From JAMOBE01 sp039908285 (lineage in GTDB: Bacteria; Pseudomonadota; Alphaproteobacteria; Rhodospirillales; Rhodospirillaceae), in contig JAMOBE010000006.1 in the NCBI GenBank assembly GCA_039908285.1, positions 1 to 64,000 on the forward strand: 64,000 nt of DNA. The letters are read 5' to 3'. This document shows, piece by piece, positions 35,971 to 44,144 of the stretch (within the stretch, counting starts at the first letter, position 1; the number at the start of each line of letters is the position of its first letter). The notes under the pieces are model-generated. The model did not search any database, was not told the DNA's origin, and was given only the letters and a program-made list of their open reading frames with translations. A program made the position numbers and the translations under genes.

Positions 35971-35975
35971 CCAAG

Positions 35976-35998
35976 CCCTCCCCCTCGATGGGGGAGGG
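35976..35998 (+). terminator. Terminator-like hairpin after grpE
   Basis: CCCTCCCCC and GGGGGAGGG pair around a short CTCGAT-type loop, just after the grpE stop at 35970. It is one half of a larger inverted repeat with 36109-36136. It would serve as terminator for the plus-strand genes. Confidence 0.55.
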
Positions 35999-36107
35999 TT
36001 GGGTGGGGGTGATGGTGCAGCACGCAGGTATAGCCGTGTCCGCCCAATAATTTGGCTATTGTGCGAACACGCCGCCGTCTGTACACGCTTCGCTGCCACC
36101 ACCACCC

Positions 36108-36136
36108 AAACCCTCCCCCATCGAGGGGGAGGGTTT
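36108..36136 (-). terminator. Terminator-like hairpin facing the minus-strand operon end
   Basis: AAACCCTCCCCC pairs perfectly with GGGGGAGGGTTT around a five-base loop. It lies 36 bp from the end of the convergent gene at 36172. With the hairpin at 35976 it forms a long inverted repeat between the two convergent transcription units. Confidence 0.55.
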
Positions 36137-36171
36137 AAATTCCCGGAAAGCCGTCTCCCGTCTCCCGCCCC

Positions 36172-37215
36172 CTACCACTCCATCGCCCGCAGCAGCTTTT
36201 TCTTTTCGCGTTCGGGCTGGGTGGCGAGGGACCATTCCTTGACCTGCATGAACCGGGGCGCCAGGAACTGGTAGGTCTTGCGCAGCAGGTCCGGAATTAT
36301 GTTGGAGCGGCGGATAGCCACCGGCTTCCATTCGGTGATGATGTCCTCCCACGCCATGAGTCGGCGGTAGAGACCGTTACGGGTCCTGGAGATGAACTTG
36401 ATCTGACTGTCGATGTTCTTCAGTGCGGCGAGGATTTCGCCGGTCTGGGCATCCATTTCGTCGAAGATGGCCTTGAAGTCGCGGACCGCCCGCTCGATCA
36501 ACCGGGCCACCGGGTCGGCGATTTCCAGCACGCTGCGCTCGCTGTAGAGACGACGCAGCCCCTGAATCTTCGTCTCCATCCCGATCACTCCCTGGAAGCG
36601 ATCGCGCAACGCCTCGACATACGCCAGTTCGTCGGCGAGACGTTCGATGTACCCCACCACCTCCTCGCGGTGATCGCGCCCAAGGCCGAGCTTCTCGGCC
36701 GCCTCGCCGAAGGCGATGTTGACCTTGCGCTGGGCGTTGGGATCGGAGGCCACCTGCATCAGCTCGTCGGGATTGGAAATGATGGTCTCGTCGCCGCTGA
36801 GCCAGGTCACGAGCTGCATGGTCAGGCGCTGATAGGCGATGATCTTGTGGCGCTCCGACGGCGTCCACGAGGCCCCGTCGGAGAACACCTCCAAGGGCAG
36901 CGGATCCCCGATGCGCAGACCCTTCACGTACCCGAGCGCCTCCGTGACCAGGGTCAGCATCTGGCCATCCGGAGACTTGTCGTCGATCAGGAATTCGCGG
37001 CGAATGCCGGGGATGGGCAGCGCCGCCTCGTACTCGGCCATCTTCAGGAACAGCACCGCCTCGTCGCCCTGCTCCGACATGCGGAAGTACATGCCCGGGA
37101 AGGACGCGAAAAACTTGTGTTCGAAGGCGACCGTCCTCCCCTTGCGGCCGCCTGTTTCAGTCGCCACCGGCGGCATCGGCATAGGGGCGGCTTCCGTTGC
37201 GTCCTGTTCACTCAT
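36172..37215 (-). CDS. Conserved-looking protein of unknown function, third gene of the LdtR-like operon
   Basis: A 347-residue soluble protein without recognised domain. It has a Pro/Met-rich N-terminus (TEAAPMPMPPVATETG), a middle part with FEHKFFASFPGMYFRMSE and a helical second half (for example VRDFKAIFDEMDAQTGEILA) and ends in basic residues (EREKKKLLRAMEW). No signal peptide or membrane helix is seen. ATG 37215 is chosen; an upstream ATG at 37254 would add 13 residues. It is 60 bp downstream of the CBS/DUF294 gene and likely co-transcribed. Normal GC content argues for a resident gene. Confidence 0.6.
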   Translation of the reverse strand: MSEQDATEAAPMPMPPVATETGGRKGRTVAFEHKFFASFPGMYFRMSEQGDEAVLFLKMAEYEAALPIPGIRREFLIDDKSPDGQMLTLVTEALGYVKGLRIGDPLPLEVFSDGASWTPSERHKIIAYQRLTMQLVTWLSGDETIISNPDELMQVASDPNAQRKVNIAFGEAAEKLGLGRDHREEVVGYIERLADELAYVEALRDRFQGVIGMETKIQGLRRLYSERSVLEIADPVARLIERAVRDFKAIFDEMDAQTGEILAALKNIDSQIKFISRTRNGLYRRLMAWEDIITEWKPVAIRRSNIIPDLLRKTYQFLAPRFMQVKEWSLATQPEREKKKLLRAMEW

Positions 37216-37275
37216 GTGTTTTCGAGTCCAAGCCCCTGCTTTGCGGCGTTCCACACCGCACTCCGTCGGGGTACT

Positions 37276-38739
37276 CTAGAAGATGTTGGCCATGAATTCC
37301 ATGCGCACTCGCTTGCGCAGTTTCTCTATCGAACGAAAGGCATATTTGAGGCGGTCTTCCTCGCCGGGAGTAAGCGAGTCTGGCCTGACGTAGGCGCTGA
37401 CCGGCCGGCCGGCGCGGAAGTCGCGAATCTGCGCCCGCAGCAGCATGTTGGTGATGTGGATGAAGGAATCGCGCAACTCCTCGCGCTCGCCATCGTCCAG
37501 GGTGCCGCCGGCGTGCAGGGCGTCGATCCGGGCCAGGGTCGAGGTCGCCTCCACGCCGTCGCGCAGCGACAGGAGGCGAATCGGCTCCACCAGTGACAGC
37601 GTGCCATTGTACTTCAGATTGACGTGGCCCTTGTACTCCGGCTTGTCCCGCTCGGTGATGAAGCGGCCGAACAGCCCGAGTGCCGTGCGATGATCGGCCT
37701 CCACGTCGTACATGGCTCGCAGGAAGCGGTGGTTGCGCTTCGCCATGTCGACGGTATGGCGCCGCAACTCCTGGGCCAGCTCGCGGCGGCGGCCGAACAC
37801 CGGCTGGAAGTCGAAGAAGATGTCGGCGAGCTGGACCGCGACGGTGCTGTTCTTCCGTCCCCACAGGGTGACCTGCTCGCACCACTGCGACAGGGTCTTG
37901 CGCCACACCGGGTTCACCGCCATGCAGTAGCCCTTGCACAGCGGCAGTCCCACCGCGTCGAGGTAGGTCACCATCCGCTCCGCCAGTTCGCGGAAATAGC
38001 CGTCAATGCGATTGTGCTCCTCGTCCGGGTAGTCGGCGAGGATGAAGCCATTGTCCTGGTCGGGATGAATGTAGTTCTCGCCCCGTCCGCCCGATCCCAT
38101 GACGATGACGACGAAATCCACCGGCGGCTCGCCCCAGCCCTCGCCTTCGAGATTGCGGCAGCACACCGTCACCACCCGCCGATAGATGTCGGCGTTGATA
38201 TGGGTAAGCAGCGCCTGGATCTCGGGTGCCGGTAGACCGTCCACCAGGAGTTCCTCGGCCAGTTCCACCTGCGCCAACTTGGCGGTCTTCAGTCCCTCGA
38301 CCGTGTCATCGTGGGTGATGCTGTCGATGTGCTGGACCATCTGGGCCGAGGCCGCCGACAGGGCATCGTCGAGATTGAGAACGCCCACCAGGGCCCGCTC
38401 GGCATTCACCACCGGCAGATGACGCAGGTGATTCTGCCGCATGCGCCCGATGGCGAGGTAGAGATACTCGGACTCAGGGATCGTCAGAACCGACCGGGTC
38501 ATCACCGCATCCACCGGCGCATCCGGTGACACCCGATGGACCATGCGCCGAACCACGTCCTGCTCGGTCAGGAGCCCGACCAGGCGGCCGGCGCCGTCCT
38601 GGATGATGACGCTCGCCTCCTTCTGGTCGGTCATCCGCCGGATCACCTCGGCGCAGGAGGTCCCCGACGGCATCGCCAGCGGCCGCTCGGCCATGCAGTC
38701 GCGAACCAGTTTGCTGAAGATGACCGTCTGCGAGCGCAC
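37276..38739 (-). CDS. CBS-pair protein with DUF294 nucleotidyltransferase-like domain
   Basis: A 487-residue signalling protein: two CBS domains (about 8-65 and 75-130), then a DUF294 putative nucleotidyltransferase domain (about 150-290) and the DUF294 C-terminal domain. The motif VIVMGSGGRGEN followed by HPDQDNGFIL carries the GS and DxD-like metal site of GlnD-type nucleotidyltransferases. CBS pairs usually bind adenine nucleotides, so the protein may adjust an activity to energy state. The start is GTG at 38739, five bases after GAGGTGA, a strong ribosome-binding site. Confidence 0.85.
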   Translation of the reverse strand: MRSQTVIFSKLVRDCMAERPLAMPSGTSCAEVIRRMTDQKEASVIIQDGAGRLVGLLTEQDVVRRMVHRVSPDAPVDAVMTRSVLTIPESEYLYLAIGRMRQNHLRHLPVVNAERALVGVLNLDDALSAASAQMVQHIDSITHDDTVEGLKTAKLAQVELAEELLVDGLPAPEIQALLTHINADIYRRVVTVCCRNLEGEGWGEPPVDFVVIVMGSGGRGENYIHPDQDNGFILADYPDEEHNRIDGYFRELAERMVTYLDAVGLPLCKGYCMAVNPVWRKTLSQWCEQVTLWGRKNSTVAVQLADIFFDFQPVFGRRRELAQELRRHTVDMAKRNHRFLRAMYDVEADHRTALGLFGRFITERDKPEYKGHVNLKYNGTLSLVEPIRLLSLRDGVEATSTLARIDALHAGGTLDDGEREELRDSFIHITNMLLRAQIRDFRAGRPVSAYVRPDSLTPGEEDRLKYAFRSIEKLRKRVRMEFMANIF

Positions 38740-38763
38740 ATGTCACCTCAGGTTCCGACACCC

Positions 38764-39219
38764 TCACGGGCGGCCGTAATGAACGTAGTCGGTCCAGGTG
38801 CGTTCGAGTTCGAGGAGCGCCTTGGCCGCCCCCTGCAGATCCTCCTCCAGTCCATGAACCCGCCGCAGCGACTCGGACAGGTGGGCCTGGAGATTGCGCA
38901 CGCCGTCGCACAGGGACAGGCCCTTGTCCGTCAGGCGCAGGATGACCGCCCGCCGGTCGTGGGCCGAGCGCTCCTGGGCCAGGTAGCCGTAGTCGGTCAG
39001 CTTCTTGATGTTGTACGAGACGTTGGAGCCCTGGTAATAGCCGCGATCCTTGAGGTCGCGGATCACCACCTCGGACTCACCGATGTTGAACAGCAAAAGG
39101 GCCTGGACGGAGTTGATGTCATCGATGCCCAATCGGCGCAGCTCCGTCCGCAGGACGTCGAGAAAGTGCCGGTGCAGCCGTTCAACGAGACGCACGATAT
39201 TGAAATAGTCCTCACTCAC
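38764..39219 (-). CDS. MarR-family regulator, LdtR-like
   Basis: A winged-helix regulator, 151 residues from GTG 39219. The sequence VSEDYFNIVRLVERLHRHFLD with VQALLLFNIGESE and YYQGSNVSYNIKKLTDYGYL matches LdtR-type MarR proteins of alphaproteobacteria, which control cell-wall L,D-transpeptidase and stress genes in relatives. The wing motif SAHDRRAVILRLTDKG is clear. GTG 39219 fits the conserved N-terminus and follows GGGGCGG; an ATG at 39282 would add 21 unconserved residues. It heads the operon with the CBS/DUF294 gene, 24 bp downstream. Confidence 0.8.
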   Translation of the reverse strand: MSEDYFNIVRLVERLHRHFLDVLRTELRRLGIDDINSVQALLLFNIGESEVVIRDLKDRGYYQGSNVSYNIKKLTDYGYLAQERSAHDRRAVILRLTDKGLSLCDGVRNLQAHLSESLRRVHGLEEDLQGAAKALLELERTWTDYVHYGRP

Positions 39220-39528
39220 GACCGCCCCGCAAATACACGAAGTTGGCTTCCGATGATCCCATGAAACGGTTGCCGCCAACACCCGGCAGAACCGGGAAGC
39301 GCCACGCCCGCGGCATCATGCACGTTGCCCGCATTCAACACCAGATTTTTGTCGTTCCGGCTCAGGGGGGAATGCAAAACCGGTGCAGCGACCCGCGTCG
39401 CGTCAAGCCGGGCCTGGCCGGGCCTGGTACACCGAGGGGGATTCAAAACGTCGGTGCGCGCCTTGATCGATCCTGGTCCGAAAAGTGATACACAAGAGTT
39501 TTTACGGCCGACGGGATATTGAGAAGGC

Positions 39529-39618
39529 ATAACGCGGCGGAGCCGCAACCAAATAGATTCGTATTACTGACCCGAAAAATCTTCGCGCGCCGCAAAGATT
39601 TTTCGGGTCAGTAATACG
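39529..39618. repeat. Dispersed intergenic hairpin element, full copy A
   Basis: It starts with ATAACGCGGCGGAGCCGCAA (a small GCGGC-GGA-GCCGC hairpin). It continues to a large stem in which 39561-39583 and 39595-39617 pair perfectly over 23 bp around an 11-base loop. The outer ten stem bases are GTATTACTGA, shared with copy B at 62096. The remaining gene-free stretch 39283-39674 holds nothing else that I recognise. Confidence 0.85.
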
Positions 39619-39674
39619 CGGACGTCAACGGCTACCAAGCGGATGCATCTCGCGTCGAAACAAATACCATTGTA

Positions 39675-40616
39675 TCAGACAATCGCCACTCTGCGTTCCT
39701 TTATTTGTTCAAACGTGCCGAAGCTTTCCTCGAACTTGTGATCAATTATTTCTCGAAGCGTCACATTTCCACTGTCAACGTCCATGAGAACCTCATGAAT
39801 GACGTTTACTTCATTATCCCTGTAAGCGGCCATGGACGTCCCAGCAGAAATCACCAAAGCATTGCCGCAATGGTAAACCCTCATTGCGTGGCGGTGACCT
39901 GCGAGGATATGATCAACACCGACGGCCGTAGCTGCTTCGAGAAGTTCGCTACCAGAGTCAAGATGCAGAGAGTCGTCCTGCTCCGGAAACTCTGGCGGGA
40001 AATGCACAGCCCAGATCACACCTATACCTTCATACTTCTCCCGCAAACGCGCCGTCCTTCGCCGCGCTTCACGGATCCGTTCTTCGTATGCCTTCCCTCT
40101 GCCGCAAAGATGCAGATTGCTGAGCTGGCTGCCGTCTTCTGACTTCAGTGACAGATCGACACCCACAACCGCCAGACACATCCCGTCCTTCTCGACAACG
40201 AGATGGCGCACGGAACTACCAGACGTCCAGTAGGCTGGAAACTGCTGCTCGAACGCCAACTCTCCAGGCCGACACAGCGCATCTGCAAACCTGTCATGGT
40301 TGCCAGGCAAGAGAAATATGGGCGTATCATATTCAGAAATGCGTCTAACATAATCCGAGGCAAGATCAAGATCTGCAATATCCGCAGTTGTGGCCACGTC
40401 TCCCGTAATAACGGCAACATCTATCTCAGGCGCCTTCTTCCAGATAAAGTCGCTCAACGCCTCCGAAATATCTTCACGATAAGTAGTCATGAACATATTC
40501 CGTCTCAAACCACCAAGACACCGCCCCAGCGAGGTCACCTTTTGCTTCGGATCAAATCCCGGTCGGTTTGGGGGAGAGCCAAAATGAAAGTCTGACAAAT
40601 GCAGAATATTGAACAT
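39675..40616 (-). CDS. Calcineurin-like metallophosphoesterase
   Basis: A 313-residue phosphoesterase with all five metal motifs: LSDFHFG (D9, H11), VITGDV, LPGNHDRF, WAVHFPPEF and LAGHRHAMRV. The N-terminal MFNILHLSDFHFGSP is the typical start of 3',5'-cyclic-nucleotide or nucleic-acid phosphoesterases, but the substrate cannot be told. Codon use is AT-richer than in flanking genes, suggesting acquisition. It is 15 bp downstream of the unknown gene at 40632-41192, so the two form a unit. Confidence 0.85.
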   Translation of the reverse strand: MFNILHLSDFHFGSPPNRPGFDPKQKVTSLGRCLGGLRRNMFMTTYREDISEALSDFIWKKAPEIDVAVITGDVATTADIADLDLASDYVRRISEYDTPIFLLPGNHDRFADALCRPGELAFEQQFPAYWTSGSSVRHLVVEKDGMCLAVVGVDLSLKSEDGSQLSNLHLCGRGKAYEERIREARRRTARLREKYEGIGVIWAVHFPPEFPEQDDSLHLDSGSELLEAATAVGVDHILAGHRHAMRVYHCGNALVISAGTSMAAYRDNEVNVIHEVLMDVDSGNVTLREIIDHKFEESFGTFEQIKERRVAIV

Positions 40617-40631
40617 CAGAACGTACCCAAC

Positions 40632-41192
40632 TCACCCAACTTCGACGGTCTTTGCTTTGACCCAGTGCTCGTCTCGTATGGGCAGGTCTGCAATGCTTCT
40701 TGTTCTTCTGATCACGAAGTTCTGAGACTTTTCATCGAATCGAGCGCTCCCCCACTCTCCCCTAAAGCAATTTCCCACGCGCAAGTGCAAAACAACGCTA
40801 TCCTCCAATGCGGACGATAGCCTCTCTGCACTATCCGGCAAAAGGAAATACCGATTCGGTAGATACCGACGTATCTTCGCCCTGATAGCCGCTTCATCGA
40901 CCTCGGCGTGCCCTGTCCTCAAGGCCAAACTTGACAAGGCGTTCTCGACCAATCGGAACAAGCCATCTCTTATCCCATCGCGCGTCAGATCCGGAATATC
41001 ATCGAACCAATAATCATAAACCGAGTCGACAACAACGCTTGGTGGAACGAACTCCCTACCCGTGCGTTGCATCAGGGGCCTCCGTCCAAGGAGCCGCACA
41101 GCCGAACCCACGAGATCCGCCAACTGTGCCGCCGAACCCAAGAGAGGTGCTCTCAAAAAACGAGACCGAAAACTCACCTCACCCTCCCCCAT
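40632..41192 (-). CDS. Unknown protein paired with the metallophosphoesterase
   Basis: A 186-residue soluble protein with no recognised domain. It contains VVVDSVYDYWFDDIPDLTRD, a charged helical centre, RRYLPNRYFLLPDSAERLSS and VVLHLRVGNCFRGEW. The N-terminal 30 residues are mildly hydrophobic and basic but not a clear signal peptide. AT-rich composition matches its operon partner downstream, with 15 bp between them. A two-gene accessory or defence unit is possible but unproven. Confidence 0.55.
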   Translation of the reverse strand: MGEGEVSFRSRFLRAPLLGSAAQLADLVGSAVRLLGRRPLMQRTGREFVPPSVVVDSVYDYWFDDIPDLTRDGIRDGLFRLVENALSSLALRTGHAEVDEAAIRAKIRRYLPNRYFLLPDSAERLSSALEDSVVLHLRVGNCFRGEWGSARFDEKSQNFVIRRTRSIADLPIRDEHWVKAKTVEVG

Positions 41193-41488
41193 ACTCGTCT
41201 GCCCCCCGGCATCAGGTCAAGCTATCCTGGGTGATTATGGCACTGGCCAACCCATCTGGCAACCCGTTTTAGTTATATCGGACAGGGGGGAACAACAACC
41301 ACGGCCACGCAGGGTCTGATACCAAACCCACAAAGTTCTGACCCACAGGCAACAGCACACCTGGGAGTGACGGCGTTTCACCGCCCCGGAAACTCACGTC
41401 CTCCGGGCCGCATGCCGACGAGGCGCCGACGCTCCCAGAAAAGATCCAGCCCCCCCAATCGTCCAGACGTCATGGTCACCCCCCCCCC
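41193..41488. other. Gene-free spacer upstream of the metallophosphoesterase unit
   Basis: About 296 bp between the unknown gene start and the end of tag. I see no coding frame, RNA gene or strong hairpin. It should contain the promoter of the two-gene unit on the minus strand and the end of the long nuo-to-tag transcript. Confidence 0.35.
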
Positions 41489-42049
41489 TTACTTCGCGGT
41501 ATCCATCCACCGCGGGTGCCGCTCCGCGATTTTGTGGAACACCGGGCAGGCCTCGTGGTGGGCGCCGGGGAGCATTCCTATGCTCATGAGGAACTCGCCG
41601 ACCAATTCTTCTCCCATGAAGCGAAACGTGTCGCGGAACACTCTTGTCCATGATGCCTTGTCCCGCAGGTGGCCGTCGGCGTCCCGGCGCTCTCCCTCAA
41701 TCCAGGCGGCGAAGGAGCCGTGGGTGGCCTGAAGGTCCACCACGCGGCGGGCATTGGCGATGATGGCCTCGATCTTGCGCCGGTTGCGGATGATGGAGGC
41801 GTCGGCCATCAGGCGCGCCAGGTCGTCGTCGTCGAAGGCCGCCACCACCACCGGGTCGAAGCCGTGAAAGGCGGTCCGGAACGCCGGGCGCCGCTTCAGA
41901 ACGATGAGCCAGGACAGCCCCGCCTGGAAAATCTCCAGGCAGAGCCGCTCGAACAGCACCACGTCGTCGCCCACGGGAAACCCGTACTCCTGGTCATGAT
42001 AGGGACCGTGGAGCGGATGCCCCGGGGCGACGTCGCAGTACCAGCTCAC
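41489..42049 (-). CDS. tag: DNA-3-methyladenine glycosylase I
   Basis: A 186-residue base-excision repair enzyme that removes 3-methyladenine. The zinc-snap ligands can be seen: C5 (SWYCD) and the following H18 (YHDQEYG), and HHEACP near the C-terminus (His-x3-Cys). LFERLCLEIFQAGLSW and RNRRKIEAIIANARR are family motifs. It starts with GTG overlapping the mce stop (GTGA). It is the last gene of the long nuo cluster. Confidence 0.93.
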   Translation of the reverse strand: MSWYCDVAPGHPLHGPYHDQEYGFPVGDDVVLFERLCLEIFQAGLSWLIVLKRRPAFRTAFHGFDPVVVAAFDDDDLARLMADASIIRNRRKIEAIIANARRVVDLQATHGSFAAWIEGERRDADGHLRDKASWTRVFRDTFRFMGEELVGEFLMSIGMLPGAHHEACPVFHKIAERHPRWMDTAK

Positions 42050-42444
42050 GCCTGCTCGAGTTCCACCAGGGTGCCGTTGAAGTCCTTCGGGTGGAGGAAG
42101 ATCACCGGCTTGTTGTGGGCGCCGATCTTGACGTCGCCCAGGATCTTCTTGCCGTCCGCCCTCATCTTGGCGGCGGCCACGTTGATGTCGGGGACCTCAT
42201 AGCAGATGTGGTGGATGCCGCCACCGGGGTTCTTCTCCAGGAAGCCCAGGATCGGCGACTTGTCGCCCAGCGGATGCAGAAGCTCCACCTTGGTGTTGGA
42301 CAGTTCGACGAACACCACCGTCACGCCGTGGGCCGGCTGCGGCAGCGGTTCGGACACCTTGGCCCCCAGGGTGTCGCGATAGAGCGCGACGGCCGCCTCC
42401 AGGTTGGGCACGGCGATGGCGACGTGATTGAGCTTGCCGATCAT
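42046..42444 (-). CDS. mce: Methylmalonyl-CoA epimerase
   Basis: A 132-residue vicinal-oxygen-chelate fold enzyme that interconverts (R)- and (S)-methylmalonyl-CoA in propionate metabolism. Motifs: KLNHVAIAVPNLEAAVALYR (metal His), VELLHPLG, GGGIHHICYEV and a C-terminal GTLVELEQ with the metal Glu. The ATG at 42444 gives the typical length. It is 29 bp downstream of rnj, the common alphaproteobacterial order. Confidence 0.93.
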   Translation of the reverse strand: MIGKLNHVAIAVPNLEAAVALYRDTLGAKVSEPLPQPAHGVTVVFVELSNTKVELLHPLGDKSPILGFLEKNPGGGIHHICYEVPDINVAAAKMRADGKKILGDVKIGAHNKPVIFLHPKDFNGTLVELEQA

Positions 42445-42473
42445 GGTCTTAGTCTCCCCTCTCCAGGATGGTT

Positions 42474-44144
42474 TCAGATACGCACGAGATGAATGTCGGT
42501 GACAGGCTTCTTGCCGTGACTTTCCTTGAAACGGCGCCGGACCGCAAGGCGAACGGCCTCGCGCACGGCGGCATCGTCGCGCTTCAAGCTGGGCGCCAGG
42601 CCGGCGACGGCGGTGCGCACCACCTTGGCCAGCGCGGCGTGGTCGTCTTCGTCCGCCGCGGGGTCGATGATGCCCGGAGCGGTGATCTGCGGCTCCCGCA
42701 CCAGGGTTCCCCCCAGATCCACCACCACCGTCACCACCACCGCGCCGTTGAACATCATGCGCTTGCGGCTGCGCAGGACCTCCGACTCGAAGGGCATGAT
42801 GCGCGAGCCGTCCACCACCAGCTTGCCATGGGGCACCTCGCCGACGACCTCCACCGGCCCGCCGGCGAGCCGGGCGACGGTCCCGTCCTCCACCACCAGC
42901 GCCGTGTCGACGCCCCAGCCCCGGGCCAACCGCGCGTGCTCGGTCAGGTGGCGGACCTCGCCGTGAATGGGAATGACGGCCCGGGGCCTTACGAGACGAT
43001 ACATGCGCTCCACCTCGTCGCGCCCGGGATGCCCGGACACGTGGATGAACTGCTCGCGATCGGTCACCAGGCGTACCCCCGACCGCACGAGCTGGTTCTG
43101 CATGCGGAAGATTTCCCGCTCGTTGCCGGGAATCATCCGCGACGAGAAGAGCACCGTGTCGCCCCTGCCCAGAGTGACGCAAGGGTGACTGCCGCCGGCG
43201 ATCCGGGCCAGCGCCGACCGCGGCTCCCCCTGGCTGCCGGTGCAGATGTAGACCAGCCTGTCCCGGGGGACCTTCATGACCTCGTCGTCGGTGTGGAACG
43301 AGCCGGCCTCGCCCAGATAGCCGGTGCGCCGCGCCGCCTCGACGATGCGCCACAGCGAGCGCCCCACCAGGGCCACCCGCCGCCCGTTGGCGGCGGCGGC
43401 GTGGGCGATGCTTTCCAGCCGGGCCACGTTGGAGGCGAAGCAGGTGACGGCGATCGCCCCGTCCCCGTACTGGCCCAGCAGGTGGGTCAGGCTCTCGCGC
43501 ACGCCGGTCTCGGAGCCGGGCTCGCCGGTGACGAAGACGTTGGTCGAGTCGCCCACCAGCGCCTCCACCCCCTCGGCGCCGAGACGCTCCAGCGCCGCCA
43601 TATCGGCGTCGCCTCCCACCAGGGGATGGGGATCGAACTTCCAGTCGCCGGTGTGCACGACCAGCCCGGCCCCGGTGCGGATGGCCAGGGCGTTGGGCTC
43701 GGGGATCGAGTGGGTGAGGCTCACCAGTTCCACGTTGAACGGCCCGACGTCGAAGCGGCCACCGAGCGGTACCACGGTAATGGGTGCCCGCACCGGCGGA
43801 TCGGCCTCCTTCAGCTTGGTCTCCAGCAGGGCGGCGGCAAACGGCGTCGCATAGATGGGACAGCGCAGCCGCGACCACAGGTACGGAATGGCCCCCAGGT
43901 GATCCTCGTGGGCGTGGGTCACCACCAGGCCGGCCAGCTCCTTGCGCCGCTCCTCGATGAAGCGGATGTCGGGCAGCACCACGTCGATGGCCGGCATGGA
44001 GTCGTCGCCAAAGCCGATGCCCAGATCCACCATCAGCCACCGGCCGCGATGACCGTAGAGATAGAGGTTCATGCCGATCTCGCCGGCACCGCCCAGGGGG
44101 ACGAACACGAGGTCCTGTCCCGGAGTTCCAAAGGTCCGGGTCAT
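42474..44144 (-). CDS. rnj: Ribonuclease J
   Basis: A 556-residue metallo-beta-lactamase/beta-CASP ribonuclease with 5'-3' exo and endo activity in rRNA maturation and mRNA decay. It has FVPLGGAGEIGMNLYLYGH, the zinc motif THAHEDHLGAIPYL, GDWKFDP, and the beta-CASP region with SRMIPGNE and HVSGHPGRDE, plus PIHGEVRHL. The start ATG at 44144 overlaps the coaX stop (ATGA). Confidence 0.95.
   Translation of the reverse strand: MTRTFGTPGQDLVFVPLGGAGEIGMNLYLYGHRGRWLMVDLGIGFGDDSMPAIDVVLPDIRFIEERRKELAGLVVTHAHEDHLGAIPYLWSRLRCPIYATPFAAALLETKLKEADPPVRAPITVVPLGGRFDVGPFNVELVSLTHSIPEPNALAIRTGAGLVVHTGDWKFDPHPLVGGDADMAALERLGAEGVEALVGDSTNVFVTGEPGSETGVRESLTHLLGQYGDGAIAVTCFASNVARLESIAHAAAANGRRVALVGRSLWRIVEAARRTGYLGEAGSFHTDDEVMKVPRDRLVYICTGSQGEPRSALARIAGGSHPCVTLGRGDTVLFSSRMIPGNEREIFRMQNQLVRSGVRLVTDREQFIHVSGHPGRDEVERMYRLVRPRAVIPIHGEVRHLTEHARLARGWGVDTALVVEDGTVARLAGGPVEVVGEVPHGKLVVDGSRIMPFESEVLRSRKRMMFNGAVVVTVVVDLGGTLVREPQITAPGIIDPAADEDDHAALAKVVRTAVAGLAPSLKRDDAAVREAVRLAVRRRFKESHGKKPVTDIHLVRI

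Noticed and set aside
35971..36136. Repeated CCCTCCCCCTCGA-type segments as a CRISPR-like or IS feature
   Set aside because: Only two copies in inverted orientation between convergent genes; best explained as bidirectional terminator hairpins.
39283..39528. tRNA or small RNA gene in the spacer
   Set aside because: I could not fold a cloverleaf or see a conserved RNA; only the hairpin element to its right is convincing.
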